IMG/VR virus record: IMGVR_UViG_3300028394_002134
Location: 1-26,253 of that record
Length of the DNA: 26,253 nucleotides
Reading direction: 5' to 3' (one strand)
From: a virus
Shown one piece after another: positions 6,247-15,186 of the stretch (position 1 is its first letter; every line of letters starts with the position of its first letter). The notes beneath the pieces were generated by a model that saw only the letters and a list, made by a program, of their open reading frames with translations, searched no databases and was not told the DNA's origin. A program made the position numbers and the translations under genes.

Positions 6247-7316
6247 GTATACTTGAAAAAATTAAAAAGAATAGTTCAATCAAAGATTCGGCTATTCTGG
6301 CGAAATCAAAATTCTTTAACAACAAAGATATGATTCAAACGGCTGTGCCAATTATTAATGTGGCACTTTCTGGTAAGTTAGATGGTGGTCTAACTCCAGG
6401 TCTTACAATGTGGGCTGGTCCATCCAAGCATTTTAAGACAGCATTTTCGTTATTGATGGCCAAATCTTATATGGACAAATATCCTGATGCAGCGCTTCTA
6501 TTCTATGATTCTGAGTTTGGTACACCACAATCCTACTTTGACAGTTTCGGTATTGATACTAACCGTGTTTTGCATACTCCCCTTACTGATATTGAGCAGC
6601 TAAAGTTCGACATAATGTCACAGTTGACCAATCTTGAACGTGGTGATAAATTAATTATCGTCATTGATTCAATTGGTAACTTGGCATCCAAGAAAGAAGT
6701 TGATGATGCACTTGATGGTAAATCGGTTGCTGATATGTCCAGAGCAAAACAGGTCAAGTCCTTGTTCAGAATGGTGACACCACATCTATCGTTAAAAGAT
6801 ATTCCTATGGTTGTTGTCAATCATACATACATGGAAATCGGTATGTTCCCCAAAGCAATCGTTGGTGGTGGTACAGGTTCTTATTACTCTGCTGATAATA
6901 TCTTTATTATTGGCCGCCAGCAAGAAAAAGAAGGTACCGATGTTATCGGTTATAACTTCATTATTAATGTGGAGAAGTCTCGTTATGTTAAAGAGAAATC
7001 TAAAATCCCTGTTACTGTTTCTTTTGATGGCGGCATTTCTAAGTGGTCTGGTCTACTTGACCTTGCACTTGAGTCCAAGCACGTGGTCAAACCAACGAAT
7101 GGCTGGTACAGTAAAGTTGATCCAAACACCGGCGAAGTAGAAGAAAAGAAATATCGCATCAAAGATACAGATACAAAAGAATTCTGGATGCCTATCATCA
7201 AAGATAAAGCATTCCAAGATTTTGTTGAGAACAAATATCGTGTTGCTTCTGGTAATATTATGTCGAGCGATATACATGAAACATTTGAGGTAGAAACAAC
7301 CAACGGAGTTGAATGA
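6243..7316 (+). CDS. uvsX: UvsX-like RecA-family recombinase
   Basis: The protein forms ATP-dependent filaments on single-stranded DNA for recombination-driven replication and repair. Walker A reads AGPSKHFKT (58-66), very close to the T4 UvsX form. The catalytic glutamate is E91 in FYDSEFG. Walker B is LIIVIDSIG with D142. A VVNHTY segment and a GGGTGSYYSAD loop follow, as in UvsX. The length of 357 is slightly below T4 UvsX. The start overlaps the upstream stop by 4 bases and has AAGGAAAA at 6231-6238. It sits between gp43 and gp41, the expected company for this protein. Confidence 0.95.
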   Translation: MSILEKIKKNSSIKDSAILAKSKFFNNKDMIQTAVPIINVALSGKLDGGLTPGLTMWAGPSKHFKTAFSLLMAKSYMDKYPDAALLFYDSEFGTPQSYFDSFGIDTNRVLHTPLTDIEQLKFDIMSQLTNLERGDKLIIVIDSIGNLASKKEVDDALDGKSVADMSRAKQVKSLFRMVTPHLSLKDIPMVVVNHTYMEIGMFPKAIVGGGTGSYYSADNIFIIGRQQEKEGTDVIGYNFIINVEKSRYVKEKSKIPVTVSFDGGISKWSGLLDLALESKHVVKPTNGWYSKVDPNTGEVEEKKYRIKDTDTKEFWMPIIKDKAFQDFVENKYRVASGNIMSSDIHETFEVETTNGVE

Positions 7317-7564
7317 TGAGTAATGAAGAAAGTAGAATCAAGCATTCGAAACGAATTCTGAAAACAGAAAACATAATTAAGAAACAAACTAAGATTGCCA
7401 AAACGCATGGTGTGAAAATTAAAGAACCACATAAGTTAGCTAAACATCATGCACTAGATTGTGGTGTACCAAATTGTCCTATGTGTTCTTCACCACGAAA
7501 AGTAACTGGTGAAAAGACAATACAGGAACAATCTTTTGAACAAACGGAGAAATGGAATGATTGA
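7313..7564 (+). CDS. Small basic protein with clustered cysteines
   Basis: The 83-residue product has a lysine-rich helical first half and then HH-x-L-D-C-G-x-x-N-C-P-x-C (residues 43-56). This His/Cys cluster could bind zinc. I know no assigned function. Small proteins of this look are common between recombination and helicase genes of T4-type aquatic phages. The start lies in ATGATGA overlapping the uvsX stop, and the end overlaps the next gene by 8 bases. T4 has gene 40 in this interval, but I see no clear likeness to it. Confidence 0.7.
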   Translation: MMSNEESRIKHSKRILKTENIIKKQTKIAKTHGVKIKEPHKLAKHHALDCGVPNCPMCSSPRKVTGEKTIQEQSFEQTEKWND

Positions 7565-7877
7565 AGGTGTAGATTATTGTTTTATCTATCCAAAGAATGA
7601 TGGTACATCGGTACACATTAGGTTTTTGGATGGACCATATAAAGATACCATATTTAAATATGGTAAGGTAAAGTTTGAAGAAAAGAATGACCAAGTCTAT
7701 TTACTTTTTGCTTATGATGTGTTAGAATCTCCAGTAGACAAGCCCAAGAAATTGGAAAAAGATGAGAAGTTTAAAAATTACCTAGGTGATTTACTTGTTG
7801 AAATTATGGGTAATAATATAGAACAGGAAGTGGCTGATGAAACTGGAACAAGCGATACTAAAGAATTTGGTCTATAA
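7557..7877 (+). CDS. Unknown 106-aa protein between uvsX and gene 41
   Basis: I do not recognise this protein. It starts with a beta-rich region (VDYCFIYPKND, then VHIRFLDGPYKDTIFKYGKVKFEE) followed by a charged helical C-terminal half. The ATG at 7557 is chosen because CGGAGA lies at 7545-7550; longer versions of this frame would start inside the previous gene. Its 3' end overlaps the helicase start by 41 bases, a deep overlap that argues for translational coupling. By position it may serve helicase loading or recombination, which is inference only. Confidence 0.7.
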   Translation: MIEGVDYCFIYPKNDGTSVHIRFLDGPYKDTIFKYGKVKFEEKNDQVYLLFAYDVLESPVDKPKKLEKDEKFKNYLGDLLVEIMGNNIEQEVADETGTSDTKEFGL

Positions 7878-9225
7878 TGAAGAATACTTGAGAAAAGTAT
7901 TACCTTTTTTAAAACCAGAATATTTCTCAGATAGAACTGAAAAAACAATATTCAATGAAATTACATCATTCACAGAAACTTACAATACTACACCGGCGAT
8001 TGAAGCAATCGGTATTGCCGTCAAAGAGAGGAATTCTCTTACAGATGACGAAGTGGAGAAGTGCCAAACTTATCTCAAAGAGATTGAATCTAATAAGGAA
8101 ACAAGTACCGAGATACAATGGCTTGTTGATAAAACCGAAAAGTTTTGCCAAGAAAAAGCGATTTACAACGCAGTATTGGGGTCTATTTCTATTCTCGATG
8201 GGAAAGACAAGACCAATGACAAAGGTACGATTCCCAAAATATTATCGGACGCCTTGGCGGTAAGTTTCGATACAACTGTTGGTCACGATTATTTGGAGAA
8301 CTCTGATGAACGATATGAATTCTATCACAGAAAAGAAGAACGAATCCCCTTTGACTTGGAATACTTTAACAAGATTACAAAAGGCGGACTACCTGCTAAG
8401 ACCCTTAACATTGCTCTTGCTGGCACTGGTGTCGGTAAGTCTCTTTTTATGTGTCACGTTGCCGCTGGCGCTATGGTACAAGGTAAGAATGTCTTGTACA
8501 TCACACTTGAAATGGCTGAAGAAAAAATTGCAGAACGTATTGATGCAAATCTCCTTAATGTTACATTGGATGATTTGATTGAATTACCGAAAGATATGTA
8601 TGATAAAAAGGTTGCTAGAGTCCGTGAAAAGACCACAGGCAAACTAATCATCAAAGAATATCCAACAGCTTCAGCATCCACAACTCATTTTAGGACTTTA
8701 CTCAATGAACTTAATCTCAAAAGGTCTTTCATTCCTGATATTATCTTTGTGGATTATCTTAATATCTGTTGTTCTTCTCGTATTAAGGCTGGTGCAAATA
8801 TTAACTCTTACACCTACGTCAAGTCTATCGCAGAAGAACTTAGAGGTCTTGCGGTTGAACATAATGTTCCTATTGTATCTGCGACTCAAACTACCCGCAG
8901 CGGATTCACTTCGTCTGATCCTGGTTTGGAAGATACGAGTGAATCGTTCGGGTTGCCTGCTACCGCCGACTTAATGTTTGCTTTGATTTCTTCTGAAGAA
9001 TTGGAAGAACTCGGACAAATTATGGTTAAACAATTAAAGAATCGTTACAATGACCCAACATATTATAAGAGATTTACTGTCGGCATCGACCGTTCTAAAA
9101 TGAAATTATTTGATATTGAACAATCAGCACAAACGGGTCTTGCTGATGCAGGCCACGATAAACCATTAAACACATTTGGTAATCGTGAAACAGTTAAGAA
9201 GAAATTTGAAGGATTTAAAGTATGA
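7837..9225 (+). CDS. 41: Replicative DNA helicase (T4 gp41, DnaB-like)
   Basis: This is the hexameric 5'-3' helicase of the phage replisome and partner of primase. The N-terminal helical domain covers roughly residues 1-150. The RecA-like motor shows Walker A AGTGVGKS (195-202), the catalytic glutamate E225 in YITLEMA, Walker B PDIIFVDYLN with D306, and the SATQTTRSG segment typical of DnaB-type helicases. The length of 462 is close to T4 gp41. The start lies inside the previous gene after an AGGAAG ribosome site. No primase (gp61) is visible in this window. Confidence 0.95.
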   Translation: MKLEQAILKNLVYNEEYLRKVLPFLKPEYFSDRTEKTIFNEITSFTETYNTTPAIEAIGIAVKERNSLTDDEVEKCQTYLKEIESNKETSTEIQWLVDKTEKFCQEKAIYNAVLGSISILDGKDKTNDKGTIPKILSDALAVSFDTTVGHDYLENSDERYEFYHRKEERIPFDLEYFNKITKGGLPAKTLNIALAGTGVGKSLFMCHVAAGAMVQGKNVLYITLEMAEEKIAERIDANLLNVTLDDLIELPKDMYDKKVARVREKTTGKLIIKEYPTASASTTHFRTLLNELNLKRSFIPDIIFVDYLNICCSSRIKAGANINSYTYVKSIAEELRGLAVEHNVPIVSATQTTRSGFTSSDPGLEDTSESFGLPATADLMFALISSEELEELGQIMVKQLKNRYNDPTYYKRFTVGIDRSKMKLFDIEQSAQTGLADAGHDKPLNTFGNRETVKKKFEGFKV

Positions 9226-9416
9226 TGCTCAATAAAATAAAAAATGTAAATATTAAATTTCATGGCGAATGGAATCCAAAAACACATCAGGTCATATTAA
9301 GATATGATCCAAGGTCTAATTTAGGATTTAGTGTATCTATGGTTTCTATTAATGAAGAACCACCAATTAACAATTTTGATTTGGCTAACAAAGCATTAGA
9401 AAAATTTAGAATATGA
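9222..9416 (+). CDS. Small hypothetical protein, 64 aa
   Basis: A short open frame bridges gp41 and the next gene with 4-base overlaps at both ends, which makes it more likely to be real. The product looks like a small beta-rich domain (NIKFHGEWNPKTHQVILRYD, then GFSVSMVSI) followed by one helix. I do not recognise it and see no motif or membrane segment. Confidence 0.6.
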   Translation: MMLNKIKNVNIKFHGEWNPKTHQVILRYDPRSNLGFSVSMVSINEEPPINNFDLANKALEKFRI

Positions 9417-10522
9417 ATCTGTTAAGAGAGGATGCCTTGTATTGTGCCAAGGCATTTAATGATTACTTTGCCAACTTTGGTGACATTGAACAATATATGA
9501 GAGATGAGAAGTTGAAATCTGTTGCTCAACTTCCATCATCATTGTTTCCACCTGAAGACGATTTGTTTTCAGATTTTTCTATGCATCCAAATGATATGGA
9601 TATTGAAGTATGTGAGATACCAAATGATACATGGGAAACATTACTTGCCATTACCAGTTCTCATGTCAATAAGGCACCAGTCGGAAGAAACATTCAATTG
9701 GCAGTCAAAGAAAAGAACACAGGAAAGATTCTAGGATTCATTCGTTTGGGTTCACCAGTAATCTATATGAAACCAAGAAATGAATTGCTTGGACAGGTCT
9801 GGATTCAGAATCCTGATACATCTAAACGATTCAATGAGTCTACTATCATGGGATTCGTAATTGTACCATCGCAGCCATTTGGTTTTAATTATCTTGGTGG
9901 TAAACTTCTATCTGCTATCTGTACCAGTCATACAGTAAGAGAAATCTGTAATAAGAAATATGGTATGAATCTTTGTTTGTTTGAGACAACCAGTTTGTAC
10001 GGTTCAACTAAACAAGTATCACAGTATGATGGTATGAAACCTTACATTCGATTTAAAGGTCTTACCGAATCTGATATGGTACCAATGATGCACGGTCCAA
10101 GATATATTGAATTAAAAGACTATGTGGAAGATAAAGTTGGTGATTTATTAGGTGGTGATGAATCTACCACTTCTAGAAAACTTAGAACCTTTACCAAGAT
10201 TATTGCTTTGACTAAAGCATCCTTAAAAGGAACATCTGAAGGGGAGGCATTCCAGCTAACGATTGAGAACGCTAAAGGGTTGACAGAAAAGAAAAGATAT
10301 TATGTTTCTGATTATGGATTTAAAAATACAGTAGAGTATATGGGTTGTAAAACTGATACACTTTTACCAGGAGAAAATTACCATAAACATGAACTACAGA
10401 ATATTGTTGCATGGTGGAAAAATAAAGCTATAAATAGGTACGAAACTCTCAAATCTGAGGGTAGATTGCGTACCGAACTAGAAGTTTGGACTTCAGGAAA
10501 ACACATAGAGATTATTAGGTGA
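9413..10522 (+). CDS. Putative DruA/DUF4338-like protein
   Basis: I do not know an assigned function. The central part has GRNIQLAVKEKNTGKILGFI (91-110), RLGSPV, FGFNYLGGKLLSAICTSHTV (156-175) and CLFETTSLYGST (188-199). This order (a substrate-like greeting loop, an LGG-K-L segment with SHxxR, then FET-S-x-YG) resembles the DUF4338 family that includes DruA of the Druantia defence system, from memory. T4-type aquatic phages carry proteins with the same pattern. The C-terminal third is basic and mixed helical. The gene follows gp41 in the same transcript, so a DNA-related role is plausible. Confidence in the family is moderate only. Confidence 0.5.
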   Translation: MNLLREDALYCAKAFNDYFANFGDIEQYMRDEKLKSVAQLPSSLFPPEDDLFSDFSMHPNDMDIEVCEIPNDTWETLLAITSSHVNKAPVGRNIQLAVKEKNTGKILGFIRLGSPVIYMKPRNELLGQVWIQNPDTSKRFNESTIMGFVIVPSQPFGFNYLGGKLLSAICTSHTVREICNKKYGMNLCLFETTSLYGSTKQVSQYDGMKPYIRFKGLTESDMVPMMHGPRYIELKDYVEDKVGDLLGGDESTTSRKLRTFTKIIALTKASLKGTSEGEAFQLTIENAKGLTEKKRYYVSDYGFKNTVEYMGCKTDTLLPGENYHKHELQNIVAWWKNKAINRYETLKSEGRLRTELEVWTSGKHIEIIR

Positions 10523-10525
10523 TAA

Positions 10526-11767
10526 ATGGCAGACGAAACCTCAAAAGCTGAATCGGCTCAAGCATTATTTTGTGCTCTGGCGGATTATCTCGGATCTAGT
10601 ACAATAAATGAAGTATTCGATTTAAATAAATTTCCAAATTATTTGTCTTTCAAAAAAAATTGGAATCAAAATTATTCCGCAGCAAAAATTGAAAGCACTT
10701 TTAAATCTCATGTTGACGCTGATGCCAGTTTAACTGAAGTTGAACAATTATTATCTGGTACAAACTCATCAAATCCTAAAACTAAAGATGATTGGTATAA
10801 ATCATCACTATTAATTGCTAAAAAATTAATTCAGGATATTAATTCAATTAGTAAAGAATTTTCAAGTATTAAACAACCTTCTTGGTCATCTATTTTTTAT
10901 GTTCGTGGTGATAAAGATGTTATGGCAAATATTGCCGAATTATATAAAAGAGCAAATGATACACAAAAGATATTGATTAAAGAAGGTTCTAGTGGTATTT
11001 CTTTTTCCAATATTAATAAATGGTCTCCAGCTGACATATACTTTGCTTCACCTAAAGCAAAAAAAGAAATATCCGATGAAGTTTCTAGTAATAAGAAAAT
11101 GACTTTTTCTGTTTTAAATAAAATGATTAGTAAAATGATATCTGACGGTCAATTATTACCACTATCATTAAAGAAGCAAACAAAAGAAGTCAAGCTTGAG
11201 AAGGTCAATTTTAATCGACCATCTGAACTTAAAAAACTTAAAAATATTGAATTTGGTGGAACAAACAATTGGAAAATATATACAAAACCAAAACCAGGAG
11301 AAAAAAAGATTGCCAGGTATTTTGCAATATATTTAAATAAAGATGAAACAGAAGAAATAACATTCAGACATGATCCTTCAGGATCTGGAGGATTTAAAGC
11401 TGAAATTAAAATTGCAGGCATGGAAGCAAGAAGCGGTAGTTTAAGTCAAGGTCCACTTGTTAGTATTTTTAGTCTTGTTGATTCCGGTTTTGCATCAAAA
11501 TTTGATAGAACAGTAAATGATGCAATGAAAGAATTTAGAAAAAATAAAGTATTTTATAGACAACAATATGATAAAAAAGTAATAGATAGAAAAGAATATG
11601 ATTTTGAAGTTGGAGCTTTAAGTGCTTTGGATGTAACCAACAAAGTTATTCCATTGATTATAGAATGGTTGAAAAATAAAAAATATGCTGATGAATTTGC
11701 TCGTGTTGTGTATCAATATGCAACATCTCGATCTGAAGATTCATCAAAATTCGTAATAGCAAAATAA
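10526..11767 (+). CDS. Unknown 413-aa protein, possible nuclease-like fold
   Basis: I do not recognise a named family. Two motifs stand out: NKWSPADIYFAS (164-175) and LLPLSLKKQ (210-218). Tryptophan-x-P-x-D-I followed about 45 residues later by S-L-K-K recalls the aspartate and lysine positions of PD-(D/E)xK nucleases, but the middle acidic residue is replaced by serine, so this is weak. The gene is richer in A and T than its neighbours, with many AAA, ATT and TTA codons, which may mean later acquisition. It starts 3 bases after the previous stop. Confidence 0.5.
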   Translation: MADETSKAESAQALFCALADYLGSSTINEVFDLNKFPNYLSFKKNWNQNYSAAKIESTFKSHVDADASLTEVEQLLSGTNSSNPKTKDDWYKSSLLIAKKLIQDINSISKEFSSIKQPSWSSIFYVRGDKDVMANIAELYKRANDTQKILIKEGSSGISFSNINKWSPADIYFASPKAKKEISDEVSSNKKMTFSVLNKMISKMISDGQLLPLSLKKQTKEVKLEKVNFNRPSELKKLKNIEFGGTNNWKIYTKPKPGEKKIARYFAIYLNKDETEEITFRHDPSGSGGFKAEIKIAGMEARSGSLSQGPLVSIFSLVDSGFASKFDRTVNDAMKEFRKNKVFYRQQYDKKVIDRKEYDFEVGALSALDVTNKVIPLIIEWLKNKKYADEFARVVYQYATSRSEDSSKFVIAK

Positions 11768-11776
11768 AAGTTAATA

Positions 11777-12082
11777 ATGGCACTAATAGATTTTGATAAA
11801 CTATCCAAAGAGTTTGATGGCGTTGATGACTTTGGTTTTTCTGCCGTATCTGAGGAAGAATATAAAGCGGTTATTACGAATGCAGCCAAAGATGCAGAAT
11901 ATGAAGCATCTTCATTAACTGCTAGCAATTACAGAAGTCAACTATTGGAATTGGAGAAGATGATTATACCATTTCTCACCAAACTACATTCTACTGGAGA
12001 CAAAGAATATATATATTGGCCTAACCGCAAACCAGTAATAGAGAAACAAATAGAAAATATATTGAAACTGACTAGAGGATAA
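11777..12082 (+). CDS. Small acidic conserved-looking protein, 101 aa
   Basis: The product has an acidic N terminus (DGVDDFGFSAVSEEEY), a helical middle (LLELEKMIIPFLTKL) and a C-terminal stretch YIYWPNRKPVIEKQIENI. I recall similar small proteins, with the YIxWPNR segment, in many T4-type aquatic phages, but without a function. It lies 9 bases after the previous gene and one base before the first glycosyltransferase, so it marks the border between the replication block and the glycan block. Confidence 0.7.
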   Translation: MALIDFDKLSKEFDGVDDFGFSAVSEEEYKAVITNAAKDAEYEASSLTASNYRSQLLELEKMIIPFLTKLHSTGDKEYIYWPNRKPVIEKQIENILKLTRG

Positions 12083-12083
12083 T

Positions 12084-12797
12084 ATGAGTGCTACCGTGAT
12101 TATACCAACTACGGGTTCACCGGAGTTGAGAAAGGCTGTTCAAAGTGTACTTGAACAAACCTATGAAACAAAATGTTATATTATTTCGGATGGGTTACAA
12201 AACCATTCTAGGACAAGGAATATTGTTGATTCTTTTCCTGGTAAGAATATAGAAAAATGTTATTTGCCTTTGAATGTTGGTGCCAATGGATTTTATGGCC
12301 ACCGTATCTATGCCGCTTTCACACACCTAATTAACACCGAATATGTACTATATTTGGATCAAGATTGTTGGTTCGAAAAAGACCATGTAAAGAACTGTAT
12401 TGAGAAGATTGAAATTGATAAAAAAGATTGGTCATATTCATTAAGAAACATAACTAACAAAGATGGCAACTTTCTATGTAAAGATGATTGTGAATCTTTA
12501 GGTAGATGGCCAGTATTTTCTGGTGATTATAGTCATATAGACACAAATTGCTATTGCCTTAAAACTCATCATGCTATACAATTAGCATCTGTCTGGCACG
12601 GTGGTTGGGGACAAGATAGAGTTTGGTTTGATGTATTATCACGGAACTTACCTAACTATAATTGTACAGGTGAATATACTGTGAATTATCGTGTTGCTGG
12701 AAATGAAGGTTCTGTTGTACCAGAATTCTTCTATCAAGGCAATCAAATTATGAATGAAAAATATAATGGAGTATTACCATGGCGAAAGAAAATCTAA
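12084..12797 (+). CDS. Family 2-like glycosyltransferase (GT-A fold)
   Basis: The N terminus SATVIIPTTGSPELRKAVQS is the classic opening strand of GT2 enzymes. The metal and nucleotide-sugar motif is LDQD (91-94), and GGWGQDR (173-179) occupies the acceptor/catalytic region. The 237-residue length fits a single GT-A domain with no membrane segment. The enzyme should move a sugar from a nucleotide donor to an acceptor; neither is predictable. It opens a run of glycan genes and overlaps the next one by 19 bases. Confidence 0.85.
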   Translation: MSATVIIPTTGSPELRKAVQSVLEQTYETKCYIISDGLQNHSRTRNIVDSFPGKNIEKCYLPLNVGANGFYGHRIYAAFTHLINTEYVLYLDQDCWFEKDHVKNCIEKIEIDKKDWSYSLRNITNKDGNFLCKDDCESLGRWPVFSGDYSHIDTNCYCLKTHHAIQLASVWHGGWGQDRVWFDVLSRNLPNYNCTGEYTVNYRVAGNEGSVVPEFFYQGNQIMNEKYNGVLPWRKKI

Positions 12798-13645
12798 TTA
12801 TTGGTGGATTTACCAACTATAACTACAATCAACTTAAACCTTGGGTTGAATCAATTTGCGAAGTAATGCCGGATGCACATAGAGTTATGTGTGTCGGTAA
12901 TGCAACAGATGAAACCAAATCAATTTTAGCTAACAAAGGATTTGAACTGGTTGATATGCCAGAAGCCAATATTCCTGTACACGTTTTAAGATTCCTTTCC
13001 ATCTATGATTATCTTTCTAAGAATTGGCAGAAATATAACCATGTCATTACAACAGATGTGAAAGATGTTTATTTTCAGACAGACCCATTTGAATGGTTAG
13101 ACTACCACAATATTGGTGTTAAAGATATGAAACAACTTGTGGCAGGTGCAGAATCTATTCGTTACAAAGATGAATCATGGGGCAACCAAAACTTAATGGA
13201 AACTTATGGCGGTTACATCTATAGTAAATTTAAAGATAATGAAATCTACAACGTAGGAGTACTCGCAGGTTCATCCGAATATATTAAAGACTTGGTGTTC
13301 AACATCTTCAGTAATGCAGTTAACCGACCTATTCCTATCGTTGACCAGGCGGTCTATAATGTATTGATTCAAACTCAACCGTATAAGAATGTTGTTCACT
13401 ATACAAAACAACATGAAGCTTGGGCTGTACAGGCAGGAACAGTTGCTGATCCATCTAAGATTGATGGTTTCAGGCCGAATTTAACCGACCTTGAACCTGT
13501 ATTCCATGATGGTATTGTTTCTAATTCATTAGGTAAACCTTTCTGTATTGTACATCAATATGACCGTGTGCCTGAATGGAAAGAATTTGTACAGAAGAAA
13601 TTCAAACAGGATGACCCATCACAGTTCTTTACATACAAGGTTTAA
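12779..13645 (+). CDS. Putative glycosyltransferase (GT-A type)
   Basis: The 288-residue protein has a Rossmann-like start (LIIGGFTNYNYNQLKPWVES), then HVLRFLSIYDYL (68-79) and TTDVKDVYFQTDP (91-103), where D93 and D96 replace a DxD motif. A YNVGVLAGS stretch and DQAVYN in the second half are also typical of GT-A enzymes handling acceptor sugars. The donor is unknown. The start lies inside the previous gene, 19 bases before its end, so the two are probably co-translated. Confidence 0.7.
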   Translation: MAKENLIIGGFTNYNYNQLKPWVESICEVMPDAHRVMCVGNATDETKSILANKGFELVDMPEANIPVHVLRFLSIYDYLSKNWQKYNHVITTDVKDVYFQTDPFEWLDYHNIGVKDMKQLVAGAESIRYKDESWGNQNLMETYGGYIYSKFKDNEIYNVGVLAGSSEYIKDLVFNIFSNAVNRPIPIVDQAVYNVLIQTQPYKNVVHYTKQHEAWAVQAGTVADPSKIDGFRPNLTDLEPVFHDGIVSNSLGKPFCIVHQYDRVPEWKEFVQKKFKQDDPSQFFTYKV

Positions 13646-13646
13646 T

Positions 13647-14456
13647 ATGAATGAAATTAGTATTGTGACGGCCTTCTTTGATATAGGCCGAGGTGATTGG
13701 ACTCCAGAAAAAGGACTACCACACTATCTACAAAGAACAAATGATACATACTTTGAAAGATTTGCCAATATGGCAAGTTTGGATAATACTATTGTTGTTT
13801 ACACATCTGAAGATTTAGCCGAAAAAGTTTGGGAAATTAGAAAAGATAAAACGGACAAAACAGTTGTTATCACAATAGATTTTGAGGACCAATTTGGTGA
13901 ATATCGTGAAAAGATTAGAAAGATACAAAACAATCTCGAATTCTTGGCTATGATTAATCCGAATCAAGTTAAAAATCCAGAGTATTGGTCATCAGATTAT
14001 GTACTTGTGAATTTTCTTAAATCACATTTTGTTAATCATTCAATTGGTGCTGGTGTATTTGATACTGATTTAATTGCATGGTTGGATTTTGGATACTGCC
14101 GTGAACCATCTACACTAAACAATGTTAAATTGTGGGAATATCCTTTTAATAAAGATAAAATACATCTATTCAATATCAAAGACTTTAATCCCAATACTCC
14201 AATAACTAGTATCATATCTAATAATGATGTACATATCACTGGACCTTGTATTGTTTCAAGTCAAAAGATGTGGCCTGAATTGGAGAGATTAATGAATCAG
14301 AGCTTTGATGAATTGATATCCAAAGATTTGATTGATGATGACCAAACACTATTGTTAATGTCCTCATTAATTGAACCCGACAAATTTGAATTACACCCAA
14401 TCTCACCTAATGATTGGTTTATTGCTTTTAGGAAATATAATGAAAATATATCTTAA
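13647..14456 (+). CDS. HtrL/YibB (WlaTC)-family glycosyltransferase-like protein
   Basis: The opening IVTAFFDIGRGDW and the following YFERFANMASLDNTIVVYTS are the signature of the HtrL/YibB family, linked in bacteria to lipopolysaccharide or lipooligosaccharide clusters (for example WlaTC of Campylobacter). WLDFGYCRE in the middle probably replaces the DxD site. ATG 13647, two bases (AT) after the upstream stop, is chosen because it places the family's conserved N terminus at the start; longer in-frame options lie inside the previous gene. The product is 269 residues. Confidence 0.75.
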   Translation: MNEISIVTAFFDIGRGDWTPEKGLPHYLQRTNDTYFERFANMASLDNTIVVYTSEDLAEKVWEIRKDKTDKTVVITIDFEDQFGEYREKIRKIQNNLEFLAMINPNQVKNPEYWSSDYVLVNFLKSHFVNHSIGAGVFDTDLIAWLDFGYCREPSTLNNVKLWEYPFNKDKIHLFNIKDFNPNTPITSIISNNDVHITGPCIVSSQKMWPELERLMNQSFDELISKDLIDDDQTLLLMSSLIEPDKFELHPISPNDWFIAFRKYNENIS

Positions 14457-15186
14457 TGGAACTGCCAATCTCGGCGACTTTTTGAACGCACTGCCTGTCA
14501 TGTCGGGTATTAGTAAAACGTATGGTAAATATTCTTTAACTATCAAAAAAGAAATGAGAAAGTTTAAAGGACTTGTAGAATTCCTAATGCATCAGGACTT
14601 ATTCACAGATGTTATGTTTGATGATGAGGTGTTTATGTATGGTGATATCATGCAAATGAGTTCTTGGCCTATCAGAGAAGATAAGAAGGATCCAAATAGA
14701 CCAATTGAAACTTGTCGTTATGAAAATTTTATGAAAGATAATTTTGGAATGACATTTGATGTTGATGATAATTTCATCATCAAGACTCCAGAATTCGATA
14801 TTGAAATTAAAGACAAATATTATGTTGGTGATAGGTGGGCTATTGGTGAAATTGATACACGTAGGAAAACCCATATACTTTCACATTTAAGTAATTGTGA
14901 ATTTATTGATTTTGATAGAACTATGTTAGAAAATGCTTACATTATTAAAAACTTAAATAAACCATTTATTACCAATTTTACTGGCGTCGGTATTATGGCC
15001 GACTTACTCAATAAAGAATTATATTGTGTATGGAAAGCAGAAGATTGGAATCCAGAATTCAGAGTTGGTGATGATATATCTTGGGATAACGGTAAAAACA
15101 TTGACAAAATATTTGAAAAGCATTTTTATCTGAATCGTAATGCTCGTTTAATTCATGCAAATCGTTTGGAAGGTATGATGACATGA
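14440..15186 (+). CDS. Putative GT-B type glycosyltransferase
   Basis: The 248-residue product starts with MKIYLNGTANLGDFLNALPV, close to the GD-x-L-x-x-LP opening of family 9 (heptosyltransferase-like) enzymes. Near its end GVGIMADLLNKELYCVW resembles the donor-site segment in which such proteins recognise the nucleotide sugar. It is shorter than typical family 9 enzymes (over 300), so it may be a reduced phage form. ATG 14440 is preferred because it gives this N terminus; it overlaps the previous gene by 17 bases. Confidence 0.55.
   Translation: MKIYLNGTANLGDFLNALPVMSGISKTYGKYSLTIKKEMRKFKGLVEFLMHQDLFTDVMFDDEVFMYGDIMQMSSWPIREDKKDPNRPIETCRYENFMKDNFGMTFDVDDNFIIKTPEFDIEIKDKYYVGDRWAIGEIDTRRKTHILSHLSNCEFIDFDRTMLENAYIIKNLNKPFITNFTGVGIMADLLNKELYCVWKAEDWNPEFRVGDDISWDNGKNIDKIFEKHFYLNRNARLIHANRLEGMMT

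Noticed and set aside
10429-10436. TATAAATA on the plus strand near the end of the gene at 9413-10522
   Set aside because: It exactly matches the late-promoter octamer but lies inside a coding region of AT-rich DNA. It could serve the gene at 10526, yet chance is as likely, so it is not listed as a feature.
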